This document shows positions 42,781 to 52,245 of a DNA stretch of 64,000 bases, one piece after another. Numbering within the stretch: the first letter of the stretch is position 1; each line of letters begins with the position of its first letter. The notes beneath the pieces are model-generated. The model was not told the DNA's origin, did no database searches, and saw only the letters and a program-made list of their open reading frames with translations. Position numbers and translations under genes: made by a program. Source of the DNA: Actinokineospora globicatena (GTDB taxonomy: Bacteria > Actinomycetota > Actinomycetes > Mycobacteriales > Pseudonocardiaceae); contig NZ_JAMTCR010000007.1 of NCBI RefSeq assembly GCF_024171945.1, forward strand, positions 1-64,000, in the 5' to 3' direction.

Positions 42781-43287
42781 GTGCCGCGCCGGGACCTGCG
42801 GGCGTTGCGGCGCGCGTGCGCCGACCTCCTCGACGGCCTCGACCTGCCCGAGCGGCTCGACCTCGCCGCGCTGTGCGCCCACCTCGCCGCCGCGCGCGGG
42901 CGCCCGCTGCACGTGGTGCCGGTGCCGATGCGCGCCTCGGAGCCGTGCGGGATCTGGGTCGCCACCCAGGAGGCGGACTTCATCTTCTACGACGAGACCA
43001 CCACTCGAGCGCACCGGGAGCACATCATCCTGCACGAGATCGGGCACATGATCTGCTGCCACCGCGGCGGCGGCCACCTCGACGAGGACACCGCCGCGGT
43101 GTTCTTCCCCGACATCGACCCGGACCTGGTGCGCGACATGTTGGCGCGCAAGGACTACAGCGACGCCCAGGAGCAGCAGGCCGAGGTCATGGCGTACCTG
43201 CTGGCCAGGCGGCTGGCCCCGGCCGCGCCGCGCCACCAGGGGCTGGCCGCGCGGATCGCGGACTCGCTCGACCACTCGGCTGGATGA
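42781..43287 (+). CDS. ImmA/IrrE-family metallopeptidase
   Basis: This 168-aa protein has the zinc site HEIGH (His85, Glu86, His89) in HIILHEIGHMICCH, with a later acidic ligand candidate in EQQAEVMAYLLAR. ImmA/IrrE enzymes cleave or inactivate XRE repressors after a stress signal, and the XRE gene is immediately upstream. GTG start. Its stop overlaps the start of the membrane-protein gene (ATGA). All catalytic residues are present. Confidence 0.93.
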   Translation: MPRRDLRALRRACADLLDGLDLPERLDLAALCAHLAAARGRPLHVVPVPMRASEPCGIWVATQEADFIFYDETTTRAHREHIILHEIGHMICCHRGGGHLDEDTAAVFFPDIDPDLVRDMLARKDYSDAQEQQAEVMAYLLARRLAPAAPRHQGLAARIADSLDHSAG

Positions 43288-44399
43288 ACGGGGTCCTCTA
43301 CCCGCTGTGCGCGGGGATCGCGTGGATCAGCCTGCTGTTCAAGCTCCCGGCGCTCTCGCGCGGCGACCGGGGCCCGGCGGCGGTGGCGGTCGGGTTCTTC
43401 TACCTGTTCATGGGGCTTACGTTCACCATCAGTGACCCCAGGGTGTGGGCACTTCTCGACCGGGTGACGGGGGTGCCGAACCTGGCGTTGCTGCTGTCGC
43501 AGGGCAGCGTGATCGGCGTCGCCGCGAGCCAGTTGGCCGCGTTGACCTTCTGGGGGCACGAACCGGAGCGGGCAAGACCGGTGGTGCGCCGCCAGATCTG
43601 GGGTTTCGCGGGGGTGCTCGCGGCGATGGCGGTGCTGTTCACCCTCGCCGACCTGACCGAGGAGGACACCACCACGGCGGCGGTCCGCTACGCCGGGCAC
43701 GGGTTGTACTCGGTGTACCTGATGCTCTACGTGACCGCGTTCGCCGTGACGGAGTACCTGATCGTGGTGCGCTGCCTGCGGTACGCCAGGGCCGTCGGCG
43801 GGGCGTGGCTCGCGCGCGGGCTCCGGCTGGCCGCGTTCGGCGCCGCGGGCGGGTTGGCCTACGTGCTGGCCAGGTACGCCGACGTGGTCGCGGGCCCGCT
43901 GGGGCTCGACCCGCAGCGGTGGGAGGTCGTGGCGCGGCTCGGCGCGGGGCTGGGCGGGATCTGCACGTTGATCGGGTGGAGCCTGCCCGGCTGGGGGCCG
44001 CAGGTGAGCGGGCTGCGGGCGCACTGGCGTGACCGCCGGGCGTACCGCGCGTTGTACCCGCTGTGGGCGGCGTTGACGGCGGCGAACCCGGATCTCGCGC
44101 TGGACCGGGACGCGGGCAGGCGCGCGGGCCGGGACCTGAACTTCCGGCTGCACCGGCGGGTGATCGAGATCCAGGACGGGCTGCGGTGGCTGCGCCCGGC
44201 GCGGGACAGCACCGACCTGGTGGACCCGGATCTGCGGGCGCAGTTCGCCGCGGTCGCGATCGCGGACGCGCTGGCCGACCCGGTGCGCACCGGCGCGGGG
44301 ACCGTGCCCGAGCCGCCGCCGCAGGACACCGACACCGCGTGGCTGGTCCGGGTCGCCGGGGCGTTCGCCGAACTCGGGGCCGGGTCGGCGCAACGGTGA
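43284..44399 (+). CDS. MAB_1171c/DUF6545-type membrane protein
   Basis: This 371-aa protein has about seven transmembrane helices in its first 235 residues ([75 protein letters not shown]). A soluble C-terminal domain follows, with [17 protein letters not shown] and [20 protein letters not shown]. It matches the MAB_1171c putative-transporter family that typically sits behind XRE and ImmA/IrrE genes in actinomycetes. The transported or sensed molecule is unknown. ATG overlaps the upstream stop. Confidence 0.9.
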   Translation: MNGVLYPLCAGIAWISLLFKLPALSRGDRGPAAVAVGFFYLFMGLTFTISDPRVWALLDRVTGVPNLALLLSQGSVIGVAASQLAALTFWGHEPERARPVVRRQIWGFAGVLAAMAVLFTLADLTEEDTTTAAVRYAGHGLYSVYLMLYVTAFAVTEYLIVVRCLRYARAVGGAWLARGLRLAAFGAAGGLAYVLARYADVVAGPLGLDPQRWEVVARLGAGLGGICTLIGWSLPGWGPQVSGLRAHWRDRRAYRALYPLWAALTAANPDLALDRDAGRRAGRDLNFRLHRRVIEIQDGLRWLRPARDSTDLVDPDLRAQFAAVAIADALADPVRTGAGTVPEPPPQDTDTAWLVRVAGAFAELGAGSAQR

Positions 44400-44457
44400 C
44401 CCGCCGCGCGACGATGCCCCCACCGATGATCTTCGGCGAGATGATGACGGAGCAGGG

Positions 44458-45633
44458 ATGAGCGAGCTGTTCGGGCGGGCGTTCCACGCCGACCCGTACC
44501 CGACCTACGCGCGGTTGCGCGCCGACGGCGGGATCCGCCAGGTGTCCACACCGGACGGCGCGGCGGCGTGGGTGGTCACCCGCTACGACGACGTGCGGGC
44601 CGGGCTGGCCGACCCGGTGCTGTCGGTGGACCGGTCGAACGCGGGCGCGGGGTACCGGGGGTTCGCGCTGCCGCCCGCGCTGGACGCGAACCTGCTCAAC
44701 CTCGACCCACCCGACCACACCCGGCTGCGCACGCTCATCGCGGGCGAGTTCACCCCGCGCCGGGTGCAGGCGCTGGCCCCGGCCATCACCGCGGCGGCCG
44801 AGGAGCTGCTGGCGGCGCTGCCCTCCGGCTTACCGGTCGATCTGATCGCCGGGTTCGCCGCACCGCTCCCCCTGCGGGTGATCGGCGACCTCCTCGGCGT
44901 CCCACCCGCCGACCGCACCCGGTTCCGCGGCTGGACCACGACGCTGCTGACCCCGAGCCCCGATCAACCCCCGACGGCGGCCCGGGACGCGGTGGTCGCG
45001 ATGCACGCGTTCCTGGTCGACCTGGTGGCCGCGAAGCGCGCGGACCCCGGCCCCGACCTGCTGTCCGGGTTGATCGCGGTGCGCGACGACGAGGACCGGC
45101 TCAGCGAGGCCGAACTCGTGTCGATGGCCTTCCTCGCACTGTGGGCCGGCTACGAGAACCTGGTCCACCTGATCGGCAACGGCGTCCACGCGCTGCTTTC
45201 CGCCCCCGACCAACTCAGCGACCTCCGCGCGGACGAGTCCCTCTTACCGCGCGCGATAGAGGAACTCACGCGGTACGACCAGCCCTTGCAATGGGCCATC
45301 CGCCGCTTCCCCACCCGCGAACTCGACATCGCCGGCGTCGAGGTACCCGCAGGCGACACCGTCCTCTTGGGCATCGCCTCCGCCAACCACGACGACGCCG
45401 TGTTCGACAACCCGGACTCACTGCAGCTGCGACGGGACCCGAACCCGCACTTGAGCTATGGGCACGGCATCCACCGGAGTTTCGGCTCCCGACTGAGCCA
45501 GGTGGAGGCCACTGCCGCTTTCACAGCACTACTCGCCCGCGGCTTCGCCCTTGCGGTGGCCCCGGACGCCTTGCGCTGGCAACCCTCTTTCCGCAACCGC
45601 GGCCTACTGGAACTCCCGATCTTGCTCGGCTGA
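44458..45633 (+). CDS. Cytochrome P450 homologue with Ser at the heme-ligand position
   Basis: This 391-aa protein is clearly P450-like: [21 protein letters not shown], an I-helix AGYEN (230-234; usual pattern AGxET) and an ExxR motif (E269-R272). The heme loop reads [15 protein letters not shown] where FGxGxHxCxG is expected, so Ser341 replaces the axial cysteine; the codon is AGT, one base from TGT. The motif around it is otherwise intact. Such a protein could be a serine-ligated heme enzyme or a catalytically dead helper like the P450-like partners of some glycosyltransferases. It is the last gene behind the EspR-like/ImmA/MAB_1171c cassette, 58 nt after it. Codon bias weakens in the last quarter. 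Confidence 0.88.
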   Translation: MSELFGRAFHADPYPTYARLRADGGIRQVSTPDGAAAWVVTRYDDVRAGLADPVLSVDRSNAGAGYRGFALPPALDANLLNLDPPDHTRLRTLIAGEFTPRRVQALAPAITAAAEELLAALPSGLPVDLIAGFAAPLPLRVIGDLLGVPPADRTRFRGWTTTLLTPSPDQPPTAARDAVVAMHAFLVDLVAAKRADPGPDLLSGLIAVRDDEDRLSEAELVSMAFLALWAGYENLVHLIGNGVHALLSAPDQLSDLRADESLLPRAIEELTRYDQPLQWAIRRFPTRELDIAGVEVPAGDTVLLGIASANHDDAVFDNPDSLQLRRDPNPHLSYGHGIHRSFGSRLSQVEATAAFTALLARGFALAVAPDALRWQPSFRNRGLLELPILLG

Positions 45634-46237
45634 GGTCGCTTGATGATCACTATCTGGGCGACTTTGCCGCTGCAGCAGCACTTTCCCCACTCGCTGGCTC
45701 GCAACCGGGGAATCCCTTGCCGACGGCGCCCGGTATTTCCGTCTTCTGGGTGACAGAAGTTATCCACATGTCGATCTCTGCGTCCCCGGTTTCAAGATCG
45801 ACTGTCGGTGCGCCCCGGTAGACTGGCCCAGGGACGCCCCCCGGAGAGGGTGGGGGCCGGGCGGGGGTGGGACCGCACGCGGGCGCGAAGCGAAGCGTTG
45901 GGGCAGGGGTGGACCGCGCGCGATCCTGTGGCGGTAGGGCTGTGCGGCCGCGAAGTGTCGATCTGTCCATTGTGGACGCTTGGTTGCGGTCAGAACCTGC
46001 GGATGATCACCGTCAAGACCATGTCGGCAGAGGGCCGGGCGTGCGCGACAGGTGAGGCGTGGGCGTACTTGGGGGCGGGTATGGGCGACTGATAGGGATT
46101 CCGGGAGCGGCCAGGTGTTCGGGAGGGGGTGGGGTGTCCGCGGGGGCGTGTGGCGTTCGCGAGGCGATGGATCGCGGCGGCGGGGCTCACGGGGACGGGA
46201 GGCGGAGCCGCGAGCCGCACGCGGCGGGGGTGGGGGG
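45634..46237. other. 604-bp non-coding region
   Basis: No frame has a ribosome site, domain or normal codon bias. It holds a copy of the 13-bp motif GTCCATTGTGGAC (45965-45977) and G-rich tracts near 45840-45890. It separates two tail-to-tail genes, so one or two terminators are expected, but no clear hairpin was seen. Confidence 0.6.
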
Positions 46238-47443
46238 TTAGGGGTGGAGGAAGTCGGTGATGTGGGTTTGGTAGGGCGGGGTTGTGGGGAGTAGGGCGTG
46301 GCCTGCGTTGGGGATGGGGGGTTGGTGGGAGTTGGGGAAGGTTGAGGTGTATTCGGCGGCTACTTCGGGGTGGGTGTGGTCGCAGGTGCCTCGGAGGATT
46401 AGGGCGGGGGTTGGGTTGCCGCGCAGTGCTGGGCGGGGGTCGGGGATGGCTTTGAAGTCGATGGCGGTGCGTTGGGTGGAGTAGAAGCCGGGGAGGGGTG
46501 CGGGGATCGGCGAGGCGGTGCCCGGGCAGCCGTCGCGGAGTAGGAGAGTCTGGGTGCGGGAGCGGTTGTCGGCTTCGGGGTCGGGCATGAAGTCGTGGGC
46601 GGCCTTGGGGTTCACCGTGAGCAGGGCGGCGGCGAGCATCATGCGTGGGGAGGACTCCAGGGCCATCGACCGGGTGGGGTCGGCTGATCTCGGGTCGCCG
46701 ACGCCGCTCGGCCAGGACTGGGGCCACAGGGGGCCGGGTGCGGAGAACACGACCTTCGCGACGCGGTCCGGGTGCGCGGCCAGGTACTGGGCGGCGAGCG
46801 AGGCGCCCCAGGACTGTCCGATGAGGACCAGGCGGGGTACGCCGAGGGTGATCCGGATGGCCTCCAGGTCCGCGACGTGCCTGGCGACGGTGTACCCGGT
46901 CGGGTCGGACAAGCGCGCCGAGCGGCCCACGCCGAGTTGGTCGTAGGCGTACACGGGGTACCCGTCGGCGGCCAACGCCCGGGCCAGGTCCGAGACGCCG
47001 TCCGCCGGGGCGCCCAGTTCGTCGTGCAAGAACACCACCGGGTCCGATCGCACCGTTCCCCTAGCGGCCACGGATGTGTAGGCGATCCGCGACCCTGTCG
47101 GCAAATCCCAGTACCGCACATCGGATCGCGCACTCACAGGCCCGGGAATGCTCGGCGGCGCGAAGACCACCATCGCCCCGACAACCGCGAGCAACGTTGC
47201 GACAACGGCGAACCCCGTGCCCGACCGGCGCGCCTCGTCCGCACCGGCCACCGTGAACGCGGCCCACCCCACGAGCACGCACACCCCCGCGAACACCAGC
47301 GCGCCCGCGGTGGCCAACAACGCCGTGCGACTGGTCAACGCCGCCGCGAGCACCGTCGCGGTCAGTCCCGCCACGGCCGCCACGAACGTCCCGACCAAAC
47401 CCACCACCACGGCACCGAAACGGCGCAAAACCTGTGTTCCCAC
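46238..47443 (-). CDS. Membrane-anchored alpha/beta hydrolase
   Basis: This 401-aa protein has about four N-terminal transmembrane helices (residues 8-110). An alpha/beta-hydrolase domain follows, with HDELGA (oxyanion region), nucleophile in GQSWG, acid in GTCDHTHPEV and catalytic His in NAGHALL. It resembles proline iminopeptidase-like or general hydrolases. GTG start at 47443. The 3' third of the DNA has a less G/C-biased third position and ends in a Pro/Thr-rich stretch. Confidence 0.88.
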   Translation of the reverse strand: MGTQVLRRFGAVVVGLVGTFVAAVAGLTATVLAAALTSRTALLATAGALVFAGVCVLVGWAAFTVAGADEARRSGTGFAVVATLLAVVGAMVVFAPPSIPGPVSARSDVRYWDLPTGSRIAYTSVAARGTVRSDPVVFLHDELGAPADGVSDLARALAADGYPVYAYDQLGVGRSARLSDPTGYTVARHVADLEAIRITLGVPRLVLIGQSWGASLAAQYLAAHPDRVAKVVFSAPGPLWPQSWPSGVGDPRSADPTRSMALESSPRMMLAAALLTVNPKAAHDFMPDPEADNRSRTQTLLLRDGCPGTASPIPAPLPGFYSTQRTAIDFKAIPDPRPALRGNPTPALILRGTCDHTHPEVAAEYTSTFPNSHQPPIPNAGHALLPTTPPYQTHITDFLHP

Positions 47444-47479
47444 AGCATCGACGCTAGGACCGGTCGCGCTCAGCGGACG

Positions 47480-48409
47480 TCATCCCGGGGTATGAGCCAC
47501 CGCATCGGCCGGGTGCCGGTGTCCCGCCCGTTTCACCGCGCCCGCCACGACCGTCACCTCAGCCGACGGGATGTCGTGCAGCGCGGTCACGAACCGGTAC
47601 AACTGGGCCAGGTCCCGGCAGAACACCGCCGCCATCAGGTTCGTCGCGCCGGTGGTGGCCAGGACGCCGTGCACGACCGGGTCCGCCGCCAGGCGTTCGC
47701 CGAACTCCGGGAGCCGACCCGGGGGCACGGTCATCCACACGTTCGCGTCCACCGCCAGGCCGAACACCCTGGAGTCCGCGACGACGCACGTGCGCACCAA
47801 CCCGGCGTCGACAAGCCGGTCGACGCGGCGGCGGACCGTGGACTCCGGTGCCCCCACGGCCGAGGCGATGGCGGCGGGGGCGGTGCGCGCGTCGGCGGTC
47901 AGGACATCGAGCAGGCGCTGGTCCAACTCGTCGGGGACGTGGTGGGCGGTGGGCGCGGGCGGGGTCAGCGCGGCGGTCTCGTCGGGGGTGAGCAGACCGG
48001 TGCGCCAGTCGGCGGCGTCGGAGAACACGTGCAGCACGCGGTGCGCCTGGACGCTGGTGATCGCCTGGCCGGTTGGTAGTCGCGGGCTGCCGCCGACGGT
48101 GACGGCACTGATCTCCTCGCCGCCGGTGAGGATGTCGACGAAGAGGACCTCTTGGCGGCGGGCCAGCGCGTCGGCGAGCACCTCGACCCGGCCGCGCAGC
48201 ACCCGGACCCGCAACAGGGTCACCTCGGGCAACGTTGCGCGGTCAGGCACCCGCACGACCTGCACGACCCCCGCGACCCTGGCCAGGCTCCGCGCCACGG
48301 TCCTGGCCGACACCCCGAGCACGTCGGCGATCCGACCGGGTCCGACCCGACCGTCGACCTGGAGAGCCGAGACCACGCGCTGGTCCAGTTCAGCCAGTTC
48401 GATGCCCAC
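47480..48409 (-). CDS. Lrp/AsnC-family regulator with two HTH modules
   Basis: About 309 aa. The first HTH is ELDQRVVSALQVDGRVGPGRIADVLGVSARTVAR and the second ELDQRLLDVLTADARTAPAAIASAVGAPESTVRRR. Each is followed by an AsnC ligand-binding-like half. The GTG at 48409 was chosen because it begins at the first HTH and has GGAAG upstream; an in-frame GTG at 48442 is possible. It is divergent from the phosphatase-like gene and 36 nt upstream of the hydrolase gene, so it may control either. Confidence 0.85.
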   Translation of the reverse strand: MGIELAELDQRVVSALQVDGRVGPGRIADVLGVSARTVARSLARVAGVVQVVRVPDRATLPEVTLLRVRVLRGRVEVLADALARRQEVLFVDILTGGEEISAVTVGGSPRLPTGQAITSVQAHRVLHVFSDAADWRTGLLTPDETAALTPPAPTAHHVPDELDQRLLDVLTADARTAPAAIASAVGAPESTVRRRVDRLVDAGLVRTCVVADSRVFGLAVDANVWMTVPPGRLPEFGERLAADPVVHGVLATTGATNLMAAVFCRDLAQLYRFVTALHDIPSAEVTVVAGAVKRAGHRHPADAVAHTPG

Positions 48410-48480
48410 CCGTGTCCACTTCCGCTCATCCACGGCCAGCACTGGCGCTGATCCGGTCAGCCAACTGTAACCCTCGCCGC

Positions 48481-49179
48481 ATGCTGAACACCGTGATCGA
48501 GACCGTCGTGGCCGTCGCCGCCCGGATCCCGGCGCCGAACGCGCCCACCGCCACCACGCTGCCCGAACTCCTGTCCCGCTTCACCGAGCTCGACGAGCCG
48601 CTCCATGCCGAACTGCGCGATCGATTGCCAGCGGGCGAGTGGGTCATCGACTCGCTCGACGGCGCCGTGCAATACCTCCAGGGCCTGCCGCAATGGTGCG
48701 TGACGGTGACCCTCGTCGACGGCGACACCCCGCTCCTCACCGTCCTGCACTCCCCCACGCTCGGCGAGACCTACGCGGCCGAACGCGGCAAGGGTGCCTG
48801 GCGGGACGGCGCACCGATCCGCCCGTCCGCCAAGGTGTCGCTCGCCGCCGCCCTCGCGGGCACCAGCCACCCCGCGACCCCGCAGCCGGACGCCGATGCC
48901 GCCGCGGGCAAAGCGTTGCCCGCGGTGCTCGGCAGGATCGCAGCGTTGCGCAACCTCGGCCCCACGTCCTGGCAGATCGCCGATGTCGCGGCCGGGCGGA
49001 TGGACCTGTTCTGGCTGTTCGGCCAGGACGCGGAGAACCTGCTCGGCGCAGGCCTGATCGCGACCGAGGCGGGAGCGGTGGTGTCCACGACGACGGGCGC
49101 GCCGTGGACGCCGACCTCGTCCGGGTTCCTCGTGGCCGCACCGGGCCTGCACAGCGAGGCGGTCGCCACCTTGACCTAG
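48481..49179 (+). CDS. Inositol-monophosphatase-like protein with altered metal sites
   Basis: This 232-aa protein has IMPase-type motifs: DSLDGAVQYLQGLPQWCVTVTL in place of DPLDGTxNF, and GQDAENLLGAGLIATEAGAVV in place of WDxAAGxLLVxEAGG. The first acidic metal site (GEE) is not recognisable. It is likely a divergent sugar-phosphate or nucleotide phosphatase, or one with reduced activity. It overlaps the DUF1801 gene by 4 nt tail to tail. Confidence 0.8.
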   Translation: MLNTVIETVVAVAARIPAPNAPTATTLPELLSRFTELDEPLHAELRDRLPAGEWVIDSLDGAVQYLQGLPQWCVTVTLVDGDTPLLTVLHSPTLGETYAAERGKGAWRDGAPIRPSAKVSLAAALAGTSHPATPQPDADAAAGKALPAVLGRIAALRNLGPTSWQIADVAAGRMDLFWLFGQDAENLLGAGLIATEAGAVVSTTTGAPWTPTSSGFLVAAPGLHSEAVATLT

Positions 49180-49523
49180 GCCTCGAGGGCGCGGGCCTGC
49201 TGGAGCCAGGTGGTGATCTGGGCGGCGTCGATGTCGGCGACCGCGGTGACCTTGATCGACGCCATGGCACGGCTGCCCGCGACCAGGCCGGAGGGGTCAG
49301 CGAGTTCCTGGCCGCGCCACAGCCCGAAGGTCACGTACCGGGGGTAGGCCTTGACCAGGCAGACCGGCTGCTTGCCGGGGGCGGCGCCCAGGCTCCACAC
49401 GGGGTGGCCGTGCCACACGGCGCCGGTGCCGGGGAGCACGGCCTCGATCAGGGCCGTGAGGGCGTCGGCGATCTCCCGCTGGTCGGCCGGGAGGGCGGCG
49501 TTGTACTCGGCGACGGTGGCCAT
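49176..49523 (-). CDS. DUF1801-family small protein
   Basis: This 115-aa protein has ADALTALIEAVLPGTGAVWHGHPVWSLG and PRYVTFGLWRGQELADPSGLV, the DUF1801/YdhG-like pattern. These small proteins have no established biochemical role. ATG at 49523. It is followed, 21 nt upstream on the same strand, by the DUF998 membrane gene, so the two may be co-transcribed. Confidence 0.88.
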   Translation of the reverse strand: MATVAEYNAALPADQREIADALTALIEAVLPGTGAVWHGHPVWSLGAAPGKQPVCLVKAYPRYVTFGLWRGQELADPSGLVAGSRAMASIKVTAVADIDAAQITTWLQQARALEA

Positions 49524-49544
49524 CGTGGGGTGTCCCTTCGGGTT

Positions 49545-50186
49545 TCAGCGGAGTTCGGCGGCGACGGTGGAGATCCAGGCCATGGCGGCGAAGACGCCGA
49601 CGGCCAGGGTGATGGAACCACCCGCGCCGCCGGACATCGCCCAGAGGTCCCCGACCAGCAGCGCGGTGCCCGCGACCAGCGACAGCACGGCGTGGCGACG
49701 GCGACCCGCGCGGGCGAAGGACCGGGCCAGCACGTAGCAGGCGGCGATGAGGGAGACGAACGCGATGGTCCCGGCGGCGAAGTGGCCGTAGTCGGGCCAG
49801 GTCAGCTCGACCATGCCGGTGGGCGCGCCGAGCGGGAACCCGTTGGCGGGGCTCATGACGAACACGCCCGCGGCGACCATCCCGATCCCGTTGAGCAGGA
49901 CCAGCCGGGGTACCCACTTGCCGGGGAGGGCGCGGCGCAGCCCCACCGCGCCGAGGACGGTCAGGACGCCCGCGACGACGAAGTTGAGGATCTGCAGCCA
50001 GCCGAGGTCGCCGGTCGACAGGGCGCTGAGCGGGTGGCGGGTCAGGTCGAAGCCCGCGCGGGTGGCGGCCTGGATCAGGGACACGCCGACCCACAGCGGG
50101 TTGGCGACCACGACGCAGGTGAGCAGGGCGCGGGTGGTGGCGTCCCTCGTGGTGGACGGCGCGGCGGCAAGTGTCTGGGTGGTCAT
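49545..50186 (-). CDS. DUF998 membrane protein
   Basis: This 213-aa protein has six transmembrane segments, with LTCVVVANPLWVGVSLIQAATRAGFDLTRHPLSAL and GDLGWLQILNFVVAGVLTVLG characteristic of DUF998. ATG at 50186 was chosen; the longer frame adds an unlikely charged leader. It probably has an integral-membrane function of unknown type. Confidence 0.88.
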   Translation of the reverse strand: MTTQTLAAAPSTTRDATTRALLTCVVVANPLWVGVSLIQAATRAGFDLTRHPLSALSTGDLGWLQILNFVVAGVLTVLGAVGLRRALPGKWVPRLVLLNGIGMVAAGVFVMSPANGFPLGAPTGMVELTWPDYGHFAAGTIAFVSLIAACYVLARSFARAGRRRHAVLSLVAGTALLVGDLWAMSGGAGGSITLAVGVFAAMAWISTVAAELR

Positions 50187-50341
50187 GGTCTCGGCCTCTC
50201 GGTTGGTGGTCCTCGCCCAGACGTCGGGCGGCCGATGTGACAGGGAACGCCGTCGGCCCATTCTTTCGCGAACAAGACTTTCGGCAACCGTGGTAAATGA
50301 CGCTGGTGAACCGAGCGGGCACCCTGTGCTACTTTTCCGGA

Positions 50342-50971
50342 ATGCGCGCAGCTTCGAGGTACCGCGGTTTCGCCAGGGTGTTCACGGCATTCGCCCTCAT
50401 GCTGGTGGTATCGCTATTCGGGTCGGTGACCGCGGCGAACGCGGAGGTGTCGGGGCGCGGTTGTGAATGCGCGTCACCGTCGATCGACCGGTACCAGCAG
50501 TGGCTCGCCTCCGGTGAGGGCACGACCGTCCCCGCGACCGGCAGCCTGCTGGTGCGCGACGGTCGGCAGGGCTACACCGCGAAGGTGTCGTTCCTCAACG
50601 CCGAGTGGCACGTGGTCGTCCTGTGGCTCGCCAACAAGTTCGAGGCCCAAGCGAACCTCTCCCGTTCGTCCGGTTTCTGGCTGACCTACAGCGCCACCGA
50701 CGACCTTTATGTCCAATTGCGCCCGGCGTCGCAGTGGAGCGGCGGCGACAAATGGCTGACGTTGATCCCGTCGACCGGCGGAAAGGTCGTCCGGAAGTTC
50801 TTCAGCTTCGCGCCGGACAAGTGGACCTGGCTCCCGGAACTGGGCAAGCCCGGCCACACCTTCGCCTCCGCGCTCAGCGAGGCCCGCGGCTTCGTGTTCG
50901 TCGGCAAGACGGCGAACAAGATCACCTTCAACGGCCTGACCATCAACGGATACCAGCCGCCGTGCGTCTGA
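50342..50971 (+). CDS. Secreted protein of unknown function
   Basis: This 209-aa protein has a signal peptide (ARVFTAFALMLVVSLFGSVTAANA, cleavage near ANA-EV). The mature part of about 170 residues has two N-terminal cysteines (GCECAS) and one at the C-terminus. A beta-rich, aromatic-rich pattern follows (AEWHVVVLWLANKFEAQANLSRSSGFWL). It is presumably exported and folded with disulfides. Not a family I recognise. Codon use is lower in G/C bias than its neighbours. No clear ribosome site precedes the ATG. Confidence 0.75.
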   Translation: MRAASRYRGFARVFTAFALMLVVSLFGSVTAANAEVSGRGCECASPSIDRYQQWLASGEGTTVPATGSLLVRDGRQGYTAKVSFLNAEWHVVVLWLANKFEAQANLSRSSGFWLTYSATDDLYVQLRPASQWSGGDKWLTLIPSTGGKVVRKFFSFAPDKWTWLPELGKPGHTFASALSEARGFVFVGKTANKITFNGLTINGYQPPCV

Positions 50972-50991
50972 GGTAGCGGGCAGCCCTCGCC

Positions 50992-52193
50992 TCAGAACAC
51001 CTCGCGGCAGGACGGTTCGCGGTCGGCGAGCATCGCGTTCGACAACGCGGCCACCGCGCCAGCGGTGTGTTCGCGGACCAAGCCAGCCGCCGCCAGGGCG
51101 CTCAACCGGGTGCCACCGAGGTAGGCGGCTCCCAGGTCGCGGACGTCCAACTCCAGGTCCGGTGCGGCGTCGGTGCTCGCCACAGTCATCCGGCCGCCGT
51201 CTACGACAAGGTGCCACCGGCCCGCGTTCCAAGGGCAGAACGGGTCATCGATCTCGACCACGACGTCGACCGGCGTGAGGTACTGGCGCAGTGGCAACCC
51301 GGCGGCGACGTCGACCAGCCGGATGTGCAGGGCGTGGAACCGCTTCCGCAGGGCGACGCGGGTGTCCGGCAGGAGCAACGCCAGCGGGTCGTCCGGGTCG
51401 CCCTCGTACTGGATGGTGCTCACCAGGTCGACGTCGAGCAGGTAGCGCCAGAGGCTCGCTGTCGCCTGCGGTGTGGTCGCGATGAACTCGTGCACGTCCA
51501 ACCGGCCGCGCGGCCCGTTGTCGGTCCACACGTGTTGAGCGCGGTAGGCGACGTAGCCCTCCGGGTGCACGGCGAACCTGAGCGGGGTGCGGCCCGCCTG
51601 CGTCCGGGCGGTGTCGTGGTAGTGGTACCCCCAGTTGCCGTCGAGCCTGCTCAACGTGCCGACCCGGCCCTCGGCGTACCGCTCGTAGAGGGCGCGGATG
51701 ACCGGCATGGCCTCGTCCCTGGGCAACTCACGCACAGCGGAGGAGTCCGCCGTGGCGCCCGGCCGGAACGCGATCTTCGTCGGCACCGTGTAGTGGGTCA
51801 GCTCGGTCGCGACGCCAAACCCGAAGCGCCCGTAGATCGCCGATCCGAGGCCCACAGCGCTGACACCGGCGGACCGGACCGGGGCAGCGCGGCGCGCATC
51901 AACCGGGTCAGCAGCCCGCGCCTGCGGTGGTCGGAGGCGACCGCGACGGAGGTCAGCCCCGCGAACGGCACCTGAGCCCCGCCCGGCACGCACAGGTCCC
52001 GGACCTGCACCTGCGCCCCACCGACCTGCAGGTCGCCCGCGAAGGCCCCCAGGTTCAGCGAGTGCTCGACGAGCGGCGCCTCCTTCGCGGCGAACTCGTC
52101 GGCGGCGGAGTCGATCAGGAAGGCCCTGGCCAGCACACCGGAAGCGGTGACCGCCTCGGCCTGCGTCAACTCTCTGACGGTGTAGGTGTCCAC
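50992..52193 (-). pseudogene. Eis-type GNAT N-acetyltransferase split by a frameshift
   Basis: The N-terminal part (52193 to about 51840) has VRELTQAEAVTASGVLARAF and LTSVAVASDHRRRGLLTRLM, the GNAT acetyl-CoA site, and breaks after SALWAS. The other frame then continues with SAIYGRFGFGVATELTHYTV, a second GNAT-like half (RLDGNWGYHYHDTARTQAG) and a sterol-carrier-like C-terminal domain (WHLVVDGGRMTVASTDAAPDLELDVRDLGAAYLGG), ending in a free-carboxylate-type tail EPSCREVF. Adding one base at about 51838-51846 restores one Eis-like protein of about 400 aa. Eis enzymes acetylate amines such as aminoglycosides. It may be a real inactivating mutation or a sequencing error. Confidence 0.85.
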
Positions 52194-52245
52194 CTCAGCG
52201 TGTCTACGGCAGTCGCCGCGCCATCGCCACGGGATTTCGCGCCGG

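Noticed and set aside
45808-46092. Short ORFs in the gap downstream of the P450 gene
   Set aside because: Codon use resembles non-coding G-rich DNA and no start has a ribosome site.
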